The position numbers were made by a program, and so were the translations under genes. Positions 1-11,269 of a stretch of DNA of 64,000 nt are shown piece after piece. The stretch is from Urophycis tenuis (Eukaryota > Chordata > Actinopteri > Gadiformes > Phycidae): contig JAXIVH010000001.1 of NCBI GenBank assembly GCA_036785325.1, positions 8,599,213 through 8,663,212 on the forward strand, written 5' to 3'. Below the pieces are notes generated by a model, which saw only the letters and a list, made by a program, of their open reading frames with translations, searched no databases and was not told the DNA's origin. Position 1 is the stretch's first letter; every line of letters starts with the position of its first letter.

Positions 1-93
1 TGTGGACAGTTGGAGGAGGGGGATCGAGGGGATAGAACCACCAACCCTACGGTTATTGGATGACCCGCTCTGTCCACCCGTTCTATCCACAAC
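1..93 (-). repeat. tRNA-derived SINE, 5' part (cut by window edge)
   Basis: Read on the minus strand, this has the tRNA-like head of the SINE family that recurs at 2.2, 42.0, 45.4, 45.8/47.0 and 63.2 kb. It is nearly identical to 63285-63375. The head ends in a partly decayed A-box region near position 90. The rest lies outside the window. Confidence 0.7.
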
Positions 94-1091
94 ATGGGCC
101 AAATCTGGTACTGGTAATACTAGACTATGTGGCCCGTAGCCATGAATCTATAATTGTTGTGCGCTGCACACACTTACCAGCTGTTATAGGAAGGTAATAC
201 CATGACAACATTGAGATTATAACAATTCAATAAAATAGAATAGGTATCCCAATAAAACAATGCAATTGTCACAAAAACATGCTTACCAAAAATCCAGAGT
301 AAGACACTTAAAATCCCAATGCAACTTTAATTCATAAAGTACTGAGCTCCTGAAAGTTGGTTAGAATCCTCACAATTAAATATCTCTGCCAACGTTCCTG
401 ATCAAACTCTGCCTCAAACTGTTTCAACTCTTTCAGCATCTTAATATGTGAACCCAGCCCAATATCCTCCCACAATACAGCGCCACATCATCATTGTTTT
501 GATAATATGACAGCTTCAGATGAATCCTTTCAAAGATGCTGAAGTTGCTCTACCTGTTCCTCCACACGTCATTTTGTAAGGAATGCACCCCCCCCCCCCC
601 CCCCCCCCCCACGACCACTAAATGAAGCCATTTTTCATTGAAGCTATTTAAATCTCGCTGGTTTTTACTGTTCAGAGGGAAACAAAGTAAGTGCTTTTGA
701 GGTAAGTTGATGTAACATTTTTGTGACCCCAACACATTTTGCAGGGTGATCCAATTATTTTTTTTAACAAAAATCTACAAATACCTTTTTTTGTAATATG
801 GGCAAGTGTAAGAGAAGCCCTTAGAAGCCCCCACTACCATTTGCACAAATTATTTTCAAATTCCTAATACTAATTTTTTAGGATTATTATTTTTCTATGG
901 ATGAATAATTGTTTGTAGGGTTCTATGAAATATTTTAATTGTTTGCAGCCACAAACATGGGTCAAAGGAATCCGTTGCATTAGTCAACTATAGAGACAGA
1001 CTAATCTTGCGAGTATAGAGCTATATATAGAGAGAATATAGAGCTATCTGAAAAAAAAAAGATGTTGTGCGTGGGTCATTATTACTCATTC
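94..1091. other. No gene recognised; poly-C tract
   Basis: AT-rich intergenic sequence. A run of about 23 C residues at 588-610 is the only clear structure; it forces a poly-Gly stretch into a spurious minus-strand frame. No splice-bounded coding segment or known repeat was recognised. Confidence 0.6.
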
Positions 1092-1411
1092 GGCTGACGA
1101 GTGTGGAAACAATTTGCTGGGACAACCCGAGTGGTAGACCTGCACATCGCGATCACCAAGCACAGGGTCAGACCAAACAGACTTTCCGGTTCTACTTCAA
1201 TATCGGTGCCAACACGTGTAGGAGTTAACTTCTTAACACTCTGAGTGATTTGTGGCTTTGTGTTGTCAAACAAGTTGACCGACTGTATGTATGGAGGTGA
1301 TACCTCAAGACGGGTGATGTGTTGTCAGATTCAGGATCAGGTGTGCTTCTACCCACATTCCCACTGTCATGCTCACTTTTCACTGGTACTGATTGAATAC
1401 ATGTACATGTA
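1092..1411. repeat. Direct repeat, 5' copy (partner at 63609-64000)
   Basis: About 320 bp that match 63609-64000 in the same orientation at high identity. This copy lacks about 68 bp present in the other copy; the junction lies in a short CTC/CTCT microhomology near 1243. The plus strand has an open stretch (about 1118-1235) conserved in both copies, so the unit may derive from a coding exon or an unclassified transposon. Function not recognised. Confidence 0.75.
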
Positions 1412-2153
1412 TTTTTAGAAAAGGTGTAATTTGCTGCTTGTTACTGCTTGATGCATTGTAATATTGTTTCTGGACACCATTATGTTCTTTCAAAATTGCA
1501 AACGTGGCAGATGTTGTGCTTAAAATTGTTGTTGAGTGTTCTTTGTTGTAATACGATGACAGCCTCACTTGGCCTGTTTGAGACTAAAGACTCTCCGGGG
1601 GCTGGGTGAGGCTGCACACCTGTTGTTCGCATTGAACAATCAATGTGCACAACAGGTGAAACCAGCCAACCATCACAGTCACTAGTGTGCAAATTATGAA
1701 TGGTTTGTGAAAGAAATCGTGAATGGTTCATTACACGATGCAACATCACAGCCACAACCCCAGGATGCACATTTGCACGCAAATATAGACAAGAGCCAAC
1801 TTGACAGTGCTGAGTGCATATGACAAAGGTAAGGGGATGGGGGGAAGGGTGAGGAGGCTTGGTGCTTGAAAGTGAGTTGAGCCGGGAACCCAGAGCTTCA
1901 GGATGTAAGGAGGCACAGCGAACGTTGTGATTGGGTCTTTGTAAAACTGGGGGGTAAAAAACAGCAACATGAAAGCAATTATCCCAGCAGTGCTGAGCTA
2001 AGAGATAATGATTCCATCATGTCAATCAAAGTCTGAGAGTACAAGTCAAAAGATACTCAACGTCTCAAAAAGCTTCACAGGCCATATCATTTGACACAAT
2101 CAAGCCTGAATTGTTCTTGCCTCCAATGTATAAATCTTGAGAAGAAGAGGAGG
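1412..2153. other. No gene recognised
   Basis: Intergenic sequence with no convincing exon, RNA gene or classified repeat. Confidence 0.5.
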
Positions 2154-2297
2154 AGCATTTAGCAGATGCTTTTGTCCAAAGCGACTCATAATCATGTACA
2201 AAGTACATTTGTGGGGTTTGACATGTGGAGAGTTAGGATCGAACCACCAACCCTCCTGTTAGTGGACAACCCGCTCTTCCCACTGAGCGATGCCGCC
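2154..2297 (-). repeat. tRNA-derived SINE
   Basis: On the minus strand it starts GGCGGCATCGCTCAGTGG (A-box-like, positions 2297-2280) and has a B-box-like GGTTCGATCC. It ends in the conserved tail GAGTCGCTTTGGACAAAAGC followed by ATCTGCTAAATGC. Same family as the intact copy at 42001-42149. Confidence 0.8.
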
Positions 2298-3213
2298 CGA
2301 GAAGGTACACAAATGGAGGAATCCCACCTTCTAGGGATGTTTTGGAGTGCACAAAACGTTTTTATTATTGTCCATGGGGTGCTGACTAGTGAACTAGCCG
2401 GTGGCAGTCAGCGTGGGACAGACGGCCAGCAACAAGAAACAGCATTATGTGGACAAAGAACCTTTAAGGAGCCTCTAATCAGGTAATGGAGTTGATACCT
2501 GCAGTACAAAAGTTACACAGTGCAGGTTTAAGCTGTTCTTTTACAAATATTGACTTTAATTGAAAATACTAATAAATAGTATTGGTATTTATTAGTATTC
2601 ATATTTATTGTGTGTGCTTGTAAAAGCACACTATATACTATCCACCATACTTAATGTTATTCTTCTGTACGTTTTTTCGGTCGACTACTCCCACAGTTTT
2701 GGCCGGACATGCACAAAAAAGGTATCAAAACGTGTGGCTTGGCCAGGATCAGTGCGCTATGACTTTTCTAAGGGTTTCAGCAAACAGTTTTTGAATTGTT
2801 TGGCAAAAACATGCCAAAAAATCCCCCCAATGTAGAGGCTAGAGTGGATGACATCATAGCTAGAGGGAGAGAAAAATTTCTCACTCACATTCGTCTGCTG
2901 AAGCTGTCAGAGTTATAGGTTGGGTGTAGGACGCACAGATGCGCCACCAACATGCACCCAAAGCCTCATAGACTGCCATGTTTAAAAGGCGGGAAAATTT
3001 CTGGAGGAAAGCAGAGGTAACGTTTCTTCCGATCGCTCTAAAAGTCCAATTCCTTCAGTTTTTCTTCACAAAACACATATGTAGACGTTCAGAACGAGCT
3101 CAATATGCTCAAAGTGAAGTTCAATGATAGGAACTACGGTTTGGTTTTTCTCTCTCTGTCAGCGCCGTCAAATGTCACAGCAGCAGCTGAGGTTGACTGG
3201 TCTGCTCTGATTG
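2298..3213. other. No gene recognised
   Basis: No open frame with splice sites, RNA gene or repeat was recognised in this interval. Confidence 0.5.
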
Positions 3214-3695
3214 TGTCAGGCCTGGACTAAGAGGAGGACTCAGATGCACAAGTACGGCAGTAAAGGTGACTTTATTGAGAATAACAGAAGCTCTTGAACC
3301 GAGGGACAAGATAAAAGTGCTCTAACAAAAAACGACTCTCAAAAACAGTCACTCTAAAACTCAGAATCTTCTCTTAAAATTACAACTCAAAATCACTCCT
3401 TCGAGGAAACTCTAGGCAGCAAAGGCAAACTGTGGCATGAAGAAACGGCACGGGTGGAACAGACACTGAAGACGAAACACACTGGCACAAGACAAGGGAA
3501 ACGCAGACTACTTGAACACATGGAGGGAAGGGAGCACCAGGTGAACACAATCGGTGATTAGGGGAGACAATCAGACAGGCGACACACAAGGAAGGGCAAG
3601 TGACCTGAAACGAGAGGAGAGTTACTTATCAAAATAAAACAGGAAATGACGAGACAAAACACCAAAATAAAACATGACCTCACCGCTGTGTGACA
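3214..3695 (-). mobile_element. Solo LTR of an LTR retrotransposon
   Basis: A 482-bp block starting TGTCAGGCC and ending GTGTGACA, so TG..CA termini with short inverted ends. It is flanked by a perfect 5-bp target duplication GATTG (3209-3213 and 3696-3700). On the minus strand an AATAAAG polyadenylation-like motif lies near the end of the LTR, which sets the strand. No internal gag-pol is present, so this is the product of LTR-LTR recombination. A 5-bp duplication fits Ty3/gypsy-type integration, but the family cannot be named. Confidence 0.8.
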
Positions 3696-3700
3696 GATTG

Positions 3701-4949
3701 GTGGCTGCCACCTGACCCTGGTTGCATGGCTACCATAGCCATGTACCATAGCCACACTAGTTAGTATTAGTTTTGAGCTTACATTTCCAGTCACTTCGAA
3801 AAGTAACATTTTCGTTTTACTCGATTGTCTCAGACCACAGGTTCCCACCTCCCACCTCAAGTCCTCCTGCACATTTTTGGGCTTGGTCATAGTTATGCAC
3901 GTTGCTATGTTGGGTGGACCGAAGTACGTCAACCAAGGCAGGGCAACATACCCACATGTATAATTGGGTTGTGGTTAAACGCAAAGGTATGTCTTAACAA
4001 AGGTAAGTATTCAAGGGTTTAGCATTAGTATTGTGTTCGATTGACACAGGAACGTTAAAGCAATATCAAATTGCTAAGCAGATTTATTAACAAAGTACTG
4101 TTTGTTTTAGAAATGGGAGACTCAAGCAGGTGTGGTGTCGGCCTACCCCGGATGAATCACAACAGCAAGACAAAACATTGATATCATTAATGAGACACAC
4201 TGCACGCATAAACAAGCTCCACACCTGAGAGGGAGCAGAGGCAAACAAAGCACAGGGTGTGTTTGCATTCAGATCACACAGGGTTTACATTTAGATGAGA
4301 CTTGTATATACCGTCATTAATTACATATTGAATACAAAACATTGAATCATTAAATACATTTAATCATATAAATTATGATAGTCATTCATAATTGGGGATT
4401 TGGGGATATGACATAGGCCAGACAGTTGGAAACATTGTCTCTCTCCACCACCCCTACCAGCACTGCACAAACAGTCAGCAGCATCAGTTGAAGACACCTT
4501 CGAGCTGGGATGCCCGCTTGCAATGGAAATGTAAATCCCAGCCGCGGTGAGTCGGACCACGTCGGGCCGGTCCAGGACAGCACAGTGTAAAAATGACCAT
4601 GAGGAATCTGCTTATACTGTGGGAACCAATATTACACTTTCCCGAAATGCAGCCAAGTAGTAGCATGCATAGGAAAAGACAAGGGCCCAATAAAAGGTCC
4701 TTGGAGGCATTGTGGTCGGCCACGGTAACAGATGCAGCAGATCTTATTTTTGGTCTGATTTACTGCAGTTTAGACTTCTACTTTAGGATCATTCACCGAG
4801 GCTATGGATAGTTTACGAGCTGCTTGGAGCGTTGGTGAAAGCTGTGTAATAGGAGACTGTCCATGAGGGCACGGAGATGTATTCTGAAGTTCAGGTTCAG
4901 CTGTGTGTGGCGTGTTGATGAGTAGAAATGACCAGGAGATAGTTATATC
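3701..4949. other. No gene recognised
   Basis: Short open frames only, without splice or homology support. Confidence 0.5.
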
Positions 4950-5382
4950 CAACCCAGTCTCGCGGCAGTTCATGAAATAGTCACAACATTTAATCTATTG
5001 ATTTGTGTACATAGACACGAATTTCCCTTTTTTTCGTGACACTTAGCATGACTTTCATTATAACCCTAACCCCTAACCCCTAAAACCCTAACCCTAACCC
5101 CTAACAATGATATCCTAGGGTTAGGATATCATTAAAAGAGAACTTGCGGTGGGTCCTCGGGCAGTTTTAGCTGTGGTCTTCACCATAGGGTCGATGAGGC
5201 TCATGGGTACTGTAGTATTTGCTGTAAAAATGTGGTGCAGGCACGAAAGATACTTCCAATTGAAATACATTAGTTTGAAAGTCATGCTGAGTGTCACAAA
5301 AAAAAGGGACATTTGTGCCATGTACACGAATCAATAGATTAAATGTTGTGACTATTTCACAAATTGCTGTGAGACTGGGTTG
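4950..5382. mobile_element. MITE-like element with about 100-bp terminal inverted repeats
   Basis: The left arm (4950-5055, starting CAACCCAGTCTCGCGGCA) is the near-perfect inverse of the right arm (about 5282-5382, ending GAGACTGGGTTG). Both arms carry the same 'CACAACATTTAATCTATTGAT' type core. The interior holds a telomere-like tract and a palindrome (AATGATATCCT 5106-5116 against AGGATATCATT 5123-5133). No protein-coding capacity. A convincing target duplication was not resolved, so the superfamily is unknown. Confidence 0.7.
5061..5105. repeat. Interstitial telomere-like repeat
   Basis: About seven imperfect copies of CCCTAA (variants CCCCTAA and AAAACCCTAA), the C-rich form of the vertebrate telomere repeat. 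It sits inside the inverted-repeat element at 4950-5382 rather than at a chromosome end. Confidence 0.85.
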
Positions 5383-5391
5383 TTATGTTTT

Positions 5392-5961
5392 AGCAATTAG
5401 TCACGAGAGGGTGTGGATTATGGAAAAATAAGGAACGGCTGAGAGGCGTGATAAGTCCCGAGGTGCTAGCCGAGGGACTTATCACGCCTCTCAGACGTTC
5501 CTTATTTTCTCCATAATTCACACCGTCGAGTGGCTAATTGCTATTCTAAAACTGTTACCAACTCGGCAATATGAAAAATCATGTAGCAATAAAAACGCTT
5601 CCGTTTCACTAATAATTCACTAGATGCGCAACAAAGTAGTTCCCAGATACGAGGAAGTAGTTCCCGGCCAGGTTGCAGAAACAACACGTCGCTTGCAAGC
5701 AATCACTTTATTTTTAACAGCCCCTTTCCACAAGCAGTTTATCGATTATAGTTAGTCCACCCAACAAATCGAAGTTAACTTTCCATTCCATAACAAAGCA
5801 GAAAAAAGCCGGTTCCGAGTTTCTTTATTGTCGTCGTCGTTGCTATGCGCGGAGTGATGCGGTGAAGCGGACAGCAGGAGCGTTGGATGGGGACAGGTGT
5901 ACTTTATCGTCTCATAAAGCACACCTATCAGCCAATCAGAATCAAGCATTGGGACTAACAG
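5392..5961. mobile_element. Foldback plus MITE composite, copy 1
   Basis: 5392-5540 is a near-perfect palindrome: it starts AGCAATTAGTCACGAGAG and ends with the inverse, and the turn lies near GCTAGC at 5467. The following 5541-5961 is bounded by the inverted motif TTCTAAAACTGTTA and CTAACAGTTTT. The whole unit recurs inverted at 26486-27136. Conserved open stretches (5752-5949 here, 26508-26705 there) are shared only because the repeats are; no protein family was recognised. Confidence 0.75.
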
Positions 5962-8900
5962 TTTTTTTCATTCAACAGCATAGCACATTCATTTTGTAAC
6001 TGACATTGTAAAAAAAAAAAATCAGATGTTGGATCCTCAACGTAAAGCATCAATCAATTTCCCATACACAGTTTATTAAGCTCTGTCTAATTATATTTAA
6101 CAGTAAATTCACACTCGCACGCAACAAAAAGCCACCACACATTCAACTCTGTTGGCTGCTTTGGTAGCCATGTTTGATGTTCTTAATGAATTATTACTTT
6201 AAAGAATGCTATCCAGAATGCTTTGCTTTCTGGATAGCGGGCGGACAGTGAACGCATCAGGATAAGGACAAGTGTTTTATAAGTCAAGCCACATTCAATT
6301 AGTTCACTTAATTCTCAAAAGTGGATGACGATTTTCACTTTACATTTCAACTACCTCTAAATACATCTTTCTTAAATAGCTGAATATAATAAAAGCATTT
6401 CTGTTTTTGTAAGTCGCTTTGGATACAAGCATCTGCTAAATTCCCTTAATGTAAATGTACCCCACAATTAGTTCCCATTTCAAGTCACTCAAATCGTTAA
6501 CACTTTCGTTTCACTTGTGTCACGGAAAGGGAAGAGGCACCTGTCAAATCCAACTTTAGATGAATATCTCAGATCTGTTGGCAGAGCAGCTCATATCTGG
6601 AAGAACGGGTTGTTGCACGTCCATCACTGTTTTTTTCTACAAACCATGTCGCTGGAGGCGGGGCCTGTCTGTTTCTAGGAACAGCAAACTAGAAGTCTGC
6701 ACTCCCGCGGTGCAGGACAAATTTTGAAAGCTCATTGCGGGTGCAGGCGGGATGATAGAGGTGCGACTGAACATTGTGTTCCACGCAGACCTCTACAGCG
6801 AAGGAAAACTCGACCGGCCGCAGGAAGCTGTAAAAAAGAAAGTGCTTGTTTTTTTGCTGCTGTATAAAAACACTTATTGCAAGCACATTGGTATTCGCCG
6901 GCAGAAGAATACCTGCCGAAGGTATTCTTCACAAGCGTATTGTAGGCTACAAGCTAGTTTGTGGTTTCCCGGCCCTGGCTCTGTGCCATCTCACCCCAGG
7001 GGTTCTGCTCCAACACAAAAGCGTCCGGCTGCAGAGCTGTGGCCTCTGGTGCATCTCTGTGTGTTAATCACAGGCGTTAAGGTGGCAAATCACTTTCATT
7101 CATCACGCTTCGCTAGTGATAAGTTAAGTTTACATGGTACTGTATTATATTGCGCAGTGTTTTATCGATGAACATGTGGATTACACGCATCAGCCTCTTC
7201 TTTGTTAGATTGATTCACCAAAGTTAATAAAGTAGGTTAGGCCTACCAGAAACAACATTCTCTGTGGCTGGAACCAAAGCTGCAAATCACATGTTTATAG
7301 ATGACACTACACTTCACACTATAATTAGGCCTATTTTAATCACAAGCTTTATCCCGGTCTACCGCAACACACCTTCTGTTCTCTTTCTTCCTATGTGCCA
7401 ACAGTCTCCCGGGCGAGAACTTGACAGGAACAACCACAAGGTCAAGGAAAATAAATGTTTGAGTTTTTGATTAACAATTTGGCAAAACGACATCCAAAGC
7501 ACCCCGAAGTCCTGCCTCTCTCTCGGCAATAACGCAGATTTGGAGCACCCTGTTCCAGGCGACAGCTATGACATGAGAACTCTTGGGAATGTGGTTAAAA
7601 CTGTGAGGGTGCCCATACTGGTACAATAACCACATCGTGTCAGAGTAACCCATAATAAGATCTGATTTTATGACTTGGTTTATGGTTATTCAACCACTCT
7701 TAACTCTTCACTTTTTTCAAATTTTCATTGATTCAAAAGTATATTTTCACCCTGATCCTGATCACGCGAAGTCACATTCCGTTGGGCTACACTAATCCGT
7801 CTGGACCTCCAGCGCCCCACATGGACTTCAGTTGGCAGGAGTTCCGGCCTCGCTAACCGAGTGTGGTCAGCCAATCAATGGAACAATCCACTCTGAAGAA
7901 CGGTGAATGCTTACCTTCTGCTGAGAAACTCCCATTAGTGTTTACTCTTATCCTTGTTTACTAGTTGTTATTAAGTCTATTTCTGCAATAACTTCACTTA
8001 TAGCTGTGTTTGCTCCACTAATAGTTAACGTTAACACCTTGACTGTTTTGCCAGTGATCAACGATGTCATCAACTACGACACAGTCTCTGATTGGCCCGG
8101 TTACATTGAAATTTCCGGAAATCCATCTGGGCAGCTAGAGATCCAGACTAATCTATGTACCGGTTATCAGTGGCATAGGCTAGGCCTGTGACCTATGTTA
8201 TTTTGTTATTAGGGCACGGGGAAATTGCACTGAGCACTGGCTCATGGTATCATAGGGCTATTGTTATCCTGTGGATTTTTTCTTATTATTATTTTTCCTC
8301 TTCCGGATGAATTTTGATTCGTACAAATGATATATCAAATTGTGCATCTTCATCGGGATCGGTGTGCTATTCGATTTCTTAAAATAATATTAATTTTTTG
8401 CGACGTTATTTGCAAAAAAACAGCGGATATTTTCCCATAGAATGCATGGGAGGAGGTCAAAAAATAAAGACTTTTACTACTGCCTACTGCTGTCTGCTGC
8501 TCCTGCATACTTTCACCTAGAGACTCCATTTCAACTTTAAACATTAGACACAAGTCTTTTGTGTTTGGTGTATATTTGGTGTATTTATTATTATATGAGG
8601 TTACAATGGGTGTGTATTGCGTGGAATAATTAGTGTCAGAGTGCAGCTAGAGTGGGAGAGAGCCCCAGAAAAATAAAAAAACAATTCTCTTTCCATGCTG
8701 CTCCTGGCCACAGTTTACAATGTACATGCATGATTTTTAAAAACTTTGTAGACAAACATGCTCTGTCTCTCACAATGTGCTCGAAAAATCGGAGCGATTT
8801 ACAGAATTCGAATTAGCAGCCTCTAACTGCGGCCAGTCTGTCTCTGCTCTTCATTGACTCCAATACAAATATTTTCCAAGAGAAGCAGAACGGAGCCCTG

Positions 8901-9390
8901 TTTTAAACGAACAGAGCCCTGTTTTAAACTTGCGAGTGTCTCCGAAATATTTACTCTAGAAACATTGTAGAAACACCAAATCGTTCGGGAAGCCCTTACA
9001 GCGATGATGGTCTTGCTTTTTTTTTGATAGGGGCAACCGTTTTGTCAGAATAAGCCCAAATGTGAGACCAGTGCCGAGGCAGAAAATGGCTCTTTTCCTC
9101 AACGTCTCTGTTGACATCGCGCGTGCTTGCGTGTGTGGGTGCTGGCTTAAAACTGTCATTTTAATTAATAACATTAAGTGACACGGTCTCTGTATCGATC
9201 GCGCGCAGCACCTGTACACACACACACAAACAGGGCTGCCCTGCACATCATGGCCACAACGCTGCCGCCACCGCTGCTGCTGCTGGGAGAACTGGTGGTA
9301 GACGAGGTTTCTTGACTATGCTCACGCACAGAGCTGAAAATACTTTTCATTGGATAATGTGATTCAGATAGGTGCAGTTCATGGCCGTGT
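5962..9390. other. Intergenic; no gene recognised apart from a SINE tail
   Basis: About 3.4 kb with only short, overlapping, unsupported open frames. A SINE tail lies at 6408-6458. No exon, RNA gene or full element could be defended. Confidence 0.5.
6408..6458 (+). repeat. SINE 3' tail fragment
   Basis: Carries TGTAAGTCGCTTTGGATACA followed by AGCATCTGCTAAATTCCC, the conserved 3' tail of the SINE family in this window, without the tRNA-like head. Probably a 5'-truncated copy. Confidence 0.6.
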
Positions 9391-10812
9391 CTACCTGCTG
9401 AATGTAACCGCTGTGAAACAATCCTGTAGCTCCTGCGCCTGCTGCACAGTCAGGTGAGAAAGGTCGGGCTCAGTGATGGGGACCTGCGCAAGAAAGAACT
9501 GCTCAGGTGCATCCTCCTCCTCCCCCACAGATTGCACCATCAGCTGGCGACTGAGTGGCAACTCCCGCTCATGCCACTCCTTGAGGAGGTTGATGTGGAA
9601 GACCTGCCTGGTCTTACGCCTCCCTGGCATCTCCAGCTCGTAGGTCACCGGCCCCAGCTGATGAGTCATTCGGTACGGCCCCTGCCAACGGGCCAGAAGC
9701 TTGCTCTCTGTCGTCGGTAACTGGCGGTCCTGGCTTGAAGCTCCTCTGCCTCGCTGACTGGTCGTACCACCGGGCTTGGGTCTGTTGGGCCTGCCGCATG
9801 TTGTCTTCCACCAGGCTAGCCATCTCCTGCAGTTTGTCTCGCATCTTCAGGACGTAGGTGAGAATGTTGTCACTCTCAGCGGGCTTAGGATTCCCCCAGG
9901 CCTCCCGCAGCAAATCCAGAGGGCCTCTGACTTGACGTCCATATAAGAGTTCAAAGGGCGAGAACCCTGTGGACGCCTGCGGCACCTCCCTGTAGGCAAA
10001 GAGGAGATATGGCATCCACTGGTCCCAGTCTTTGCCGTTGTTAGCAACAAACTTTCGAATCATGCTTTTCAGCGTTCGGTTATACCTCTCTACCAGCCCA
10101 TCAGTCTGAGGGTGGTAGGGAGTGGTCCTTATCCCACTTATCCCCAACAAACTATACACTTGTTTAAGTGTCTTGGAAAGGAAGGCAGTTCCCTGGTCTG
10201 TGAGGATTTCGTGCAGTATGCTTACCCTAGATATCAGCTGAAGTAATGCCCGTGCAATAGTGCTAGCTGTGATTTTGCGCAGCGGAAAGGCTTCTGAGTA
10301 TCGATTGCATAATCACAAATAACCAGAATAAATTTGTGACCCGACCGTGTTCTTTCTAAGGGCCCCACTATGTCCATAGCTATTCGGTGAAAAGGGACAC
10401 CAATGATGGGGAGTGGATGCAGAGGGGAAGGTCTGACTTTGTGGCTACTGGTAAGTTGACAGGTGGGACATGACTTACAGTACCTTTGGATGTCAGTGTA
10501 CAACCCTGGCCAGTGAAAACGTGCAGCTATTCTCTCCAAAGTCTTAGTATTGCCAAGATGCCCTGCCCAAGGGATATCATGGCCCAATGCCAACACCTTC
10601 TCTCTAAGGCACTTTGGGAGAACTAACTGCTCACTGCGGCCCCCTTCAGGTTGATGATACAATAGGCCCTCCCGGATAAAATAGTGCTCTCCCGATAAGG
10701 CTGCAGCTACACCCGTCTTCTCCCCATCTATCTCAGTGACTTTGCCAAAACTCACCTTTAAAGATGGATCCTCCTTCTGCAGTTCACTAAACTTACCGGG
10801 AATCTCCCACAA
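9391..10812 (-). pseudogene. Integrase of the Gmr1-like element (frameshifted)
   Basis: Integrase inserts the element's cDNA into the host genome. The first segment (10234-10812) has the HHCC zinc-binding module (H..GHLGNTKTLERIAARFHWPG..C..C) and the first catalytic Asp in IAMDIVGPLE. The second (9614-10159) has the core end with PYHPQTDGLVERYNRTLK, including the catalytic Glu. The third (9391-9669) is a C-terminal region with VFHINLLKEWHERE. The segments lie in different frames: one break between 10159 and 10234, another near 9660. The last recognisable residues are at about 9410, where RT would be expected to follow. Confidence 0.8.
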
Positions 10813-10818
10813 TGCTTC

Positions 10819-11214
10819 TCACGGCACATCAGGAACTGGCATCTGGTCTCCCAGCTTCTGCACTGTGCCCTGCACTTTCTCTCTCCTCTGTTTGCGGCTC
10901 TTTTTAATCTTTACACGCTCAGGTGAGCTAATGTCCTGTTGACTAAAGGGCATTATCTCTAGCACTGACCTAGTAGCATCAGCGTTAGCCTTCGCTTGAG
11001 ACCGAGTTGCCACCATGCTAACTGGCTTGGTACACTGTACCAGTTCAGGTAGTATGAATACATGCTGTCCCATCACTACCGGCTGGCTCAACCCTTCAAC
11101 CACCCCCGCAGATAGCCAAAAGGTCCGCCCTCTAACCACCAGGCATATCTTTGCCATAGGATAGACATGCTCATCCCCATTAACACGACACACCCTGATA
11201 TGCCTTTCCCCCAA
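10819..11214 (-). pseudogene. Protease/linker region of the Gmr1-like element
   Basis: A 131-codon open segment between Gag and integrase, in the same frame as the integrase start and separated from it by a single TGA at 10819-10821 (probably CGA to TGA). The position is that of the retropepsin domain. A clear DTG/DSG active site is not visible in this segment, so the catalytic part may lie in the lost junction with Gag. The C-terminal half is basic and probably a linker. Confidence 0.5.
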
Positions 11215-11269
11215 ATTCTCTGACTCGTCTATCAGATGGGGCTGATTAGGGTCTGTGTGCTACCGGTAT

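Noticed and set aside
550..735. Poly-Gly small protein on the minus strand
   Set aside because: The Gly run is the complement of a poly-C tract; no other coding evidence.
5061..5105. Chromosome end
   Set aside because: Only about seven degenerate telomere units, inside an inverted-repeat element with normal sequence on both sides.
5752..5949. 65-aa ORF conserved with 26508-26705
   Set aside because: Conserved only because the whole non-coding composite repeat is duplicated; no family match and no longer context.
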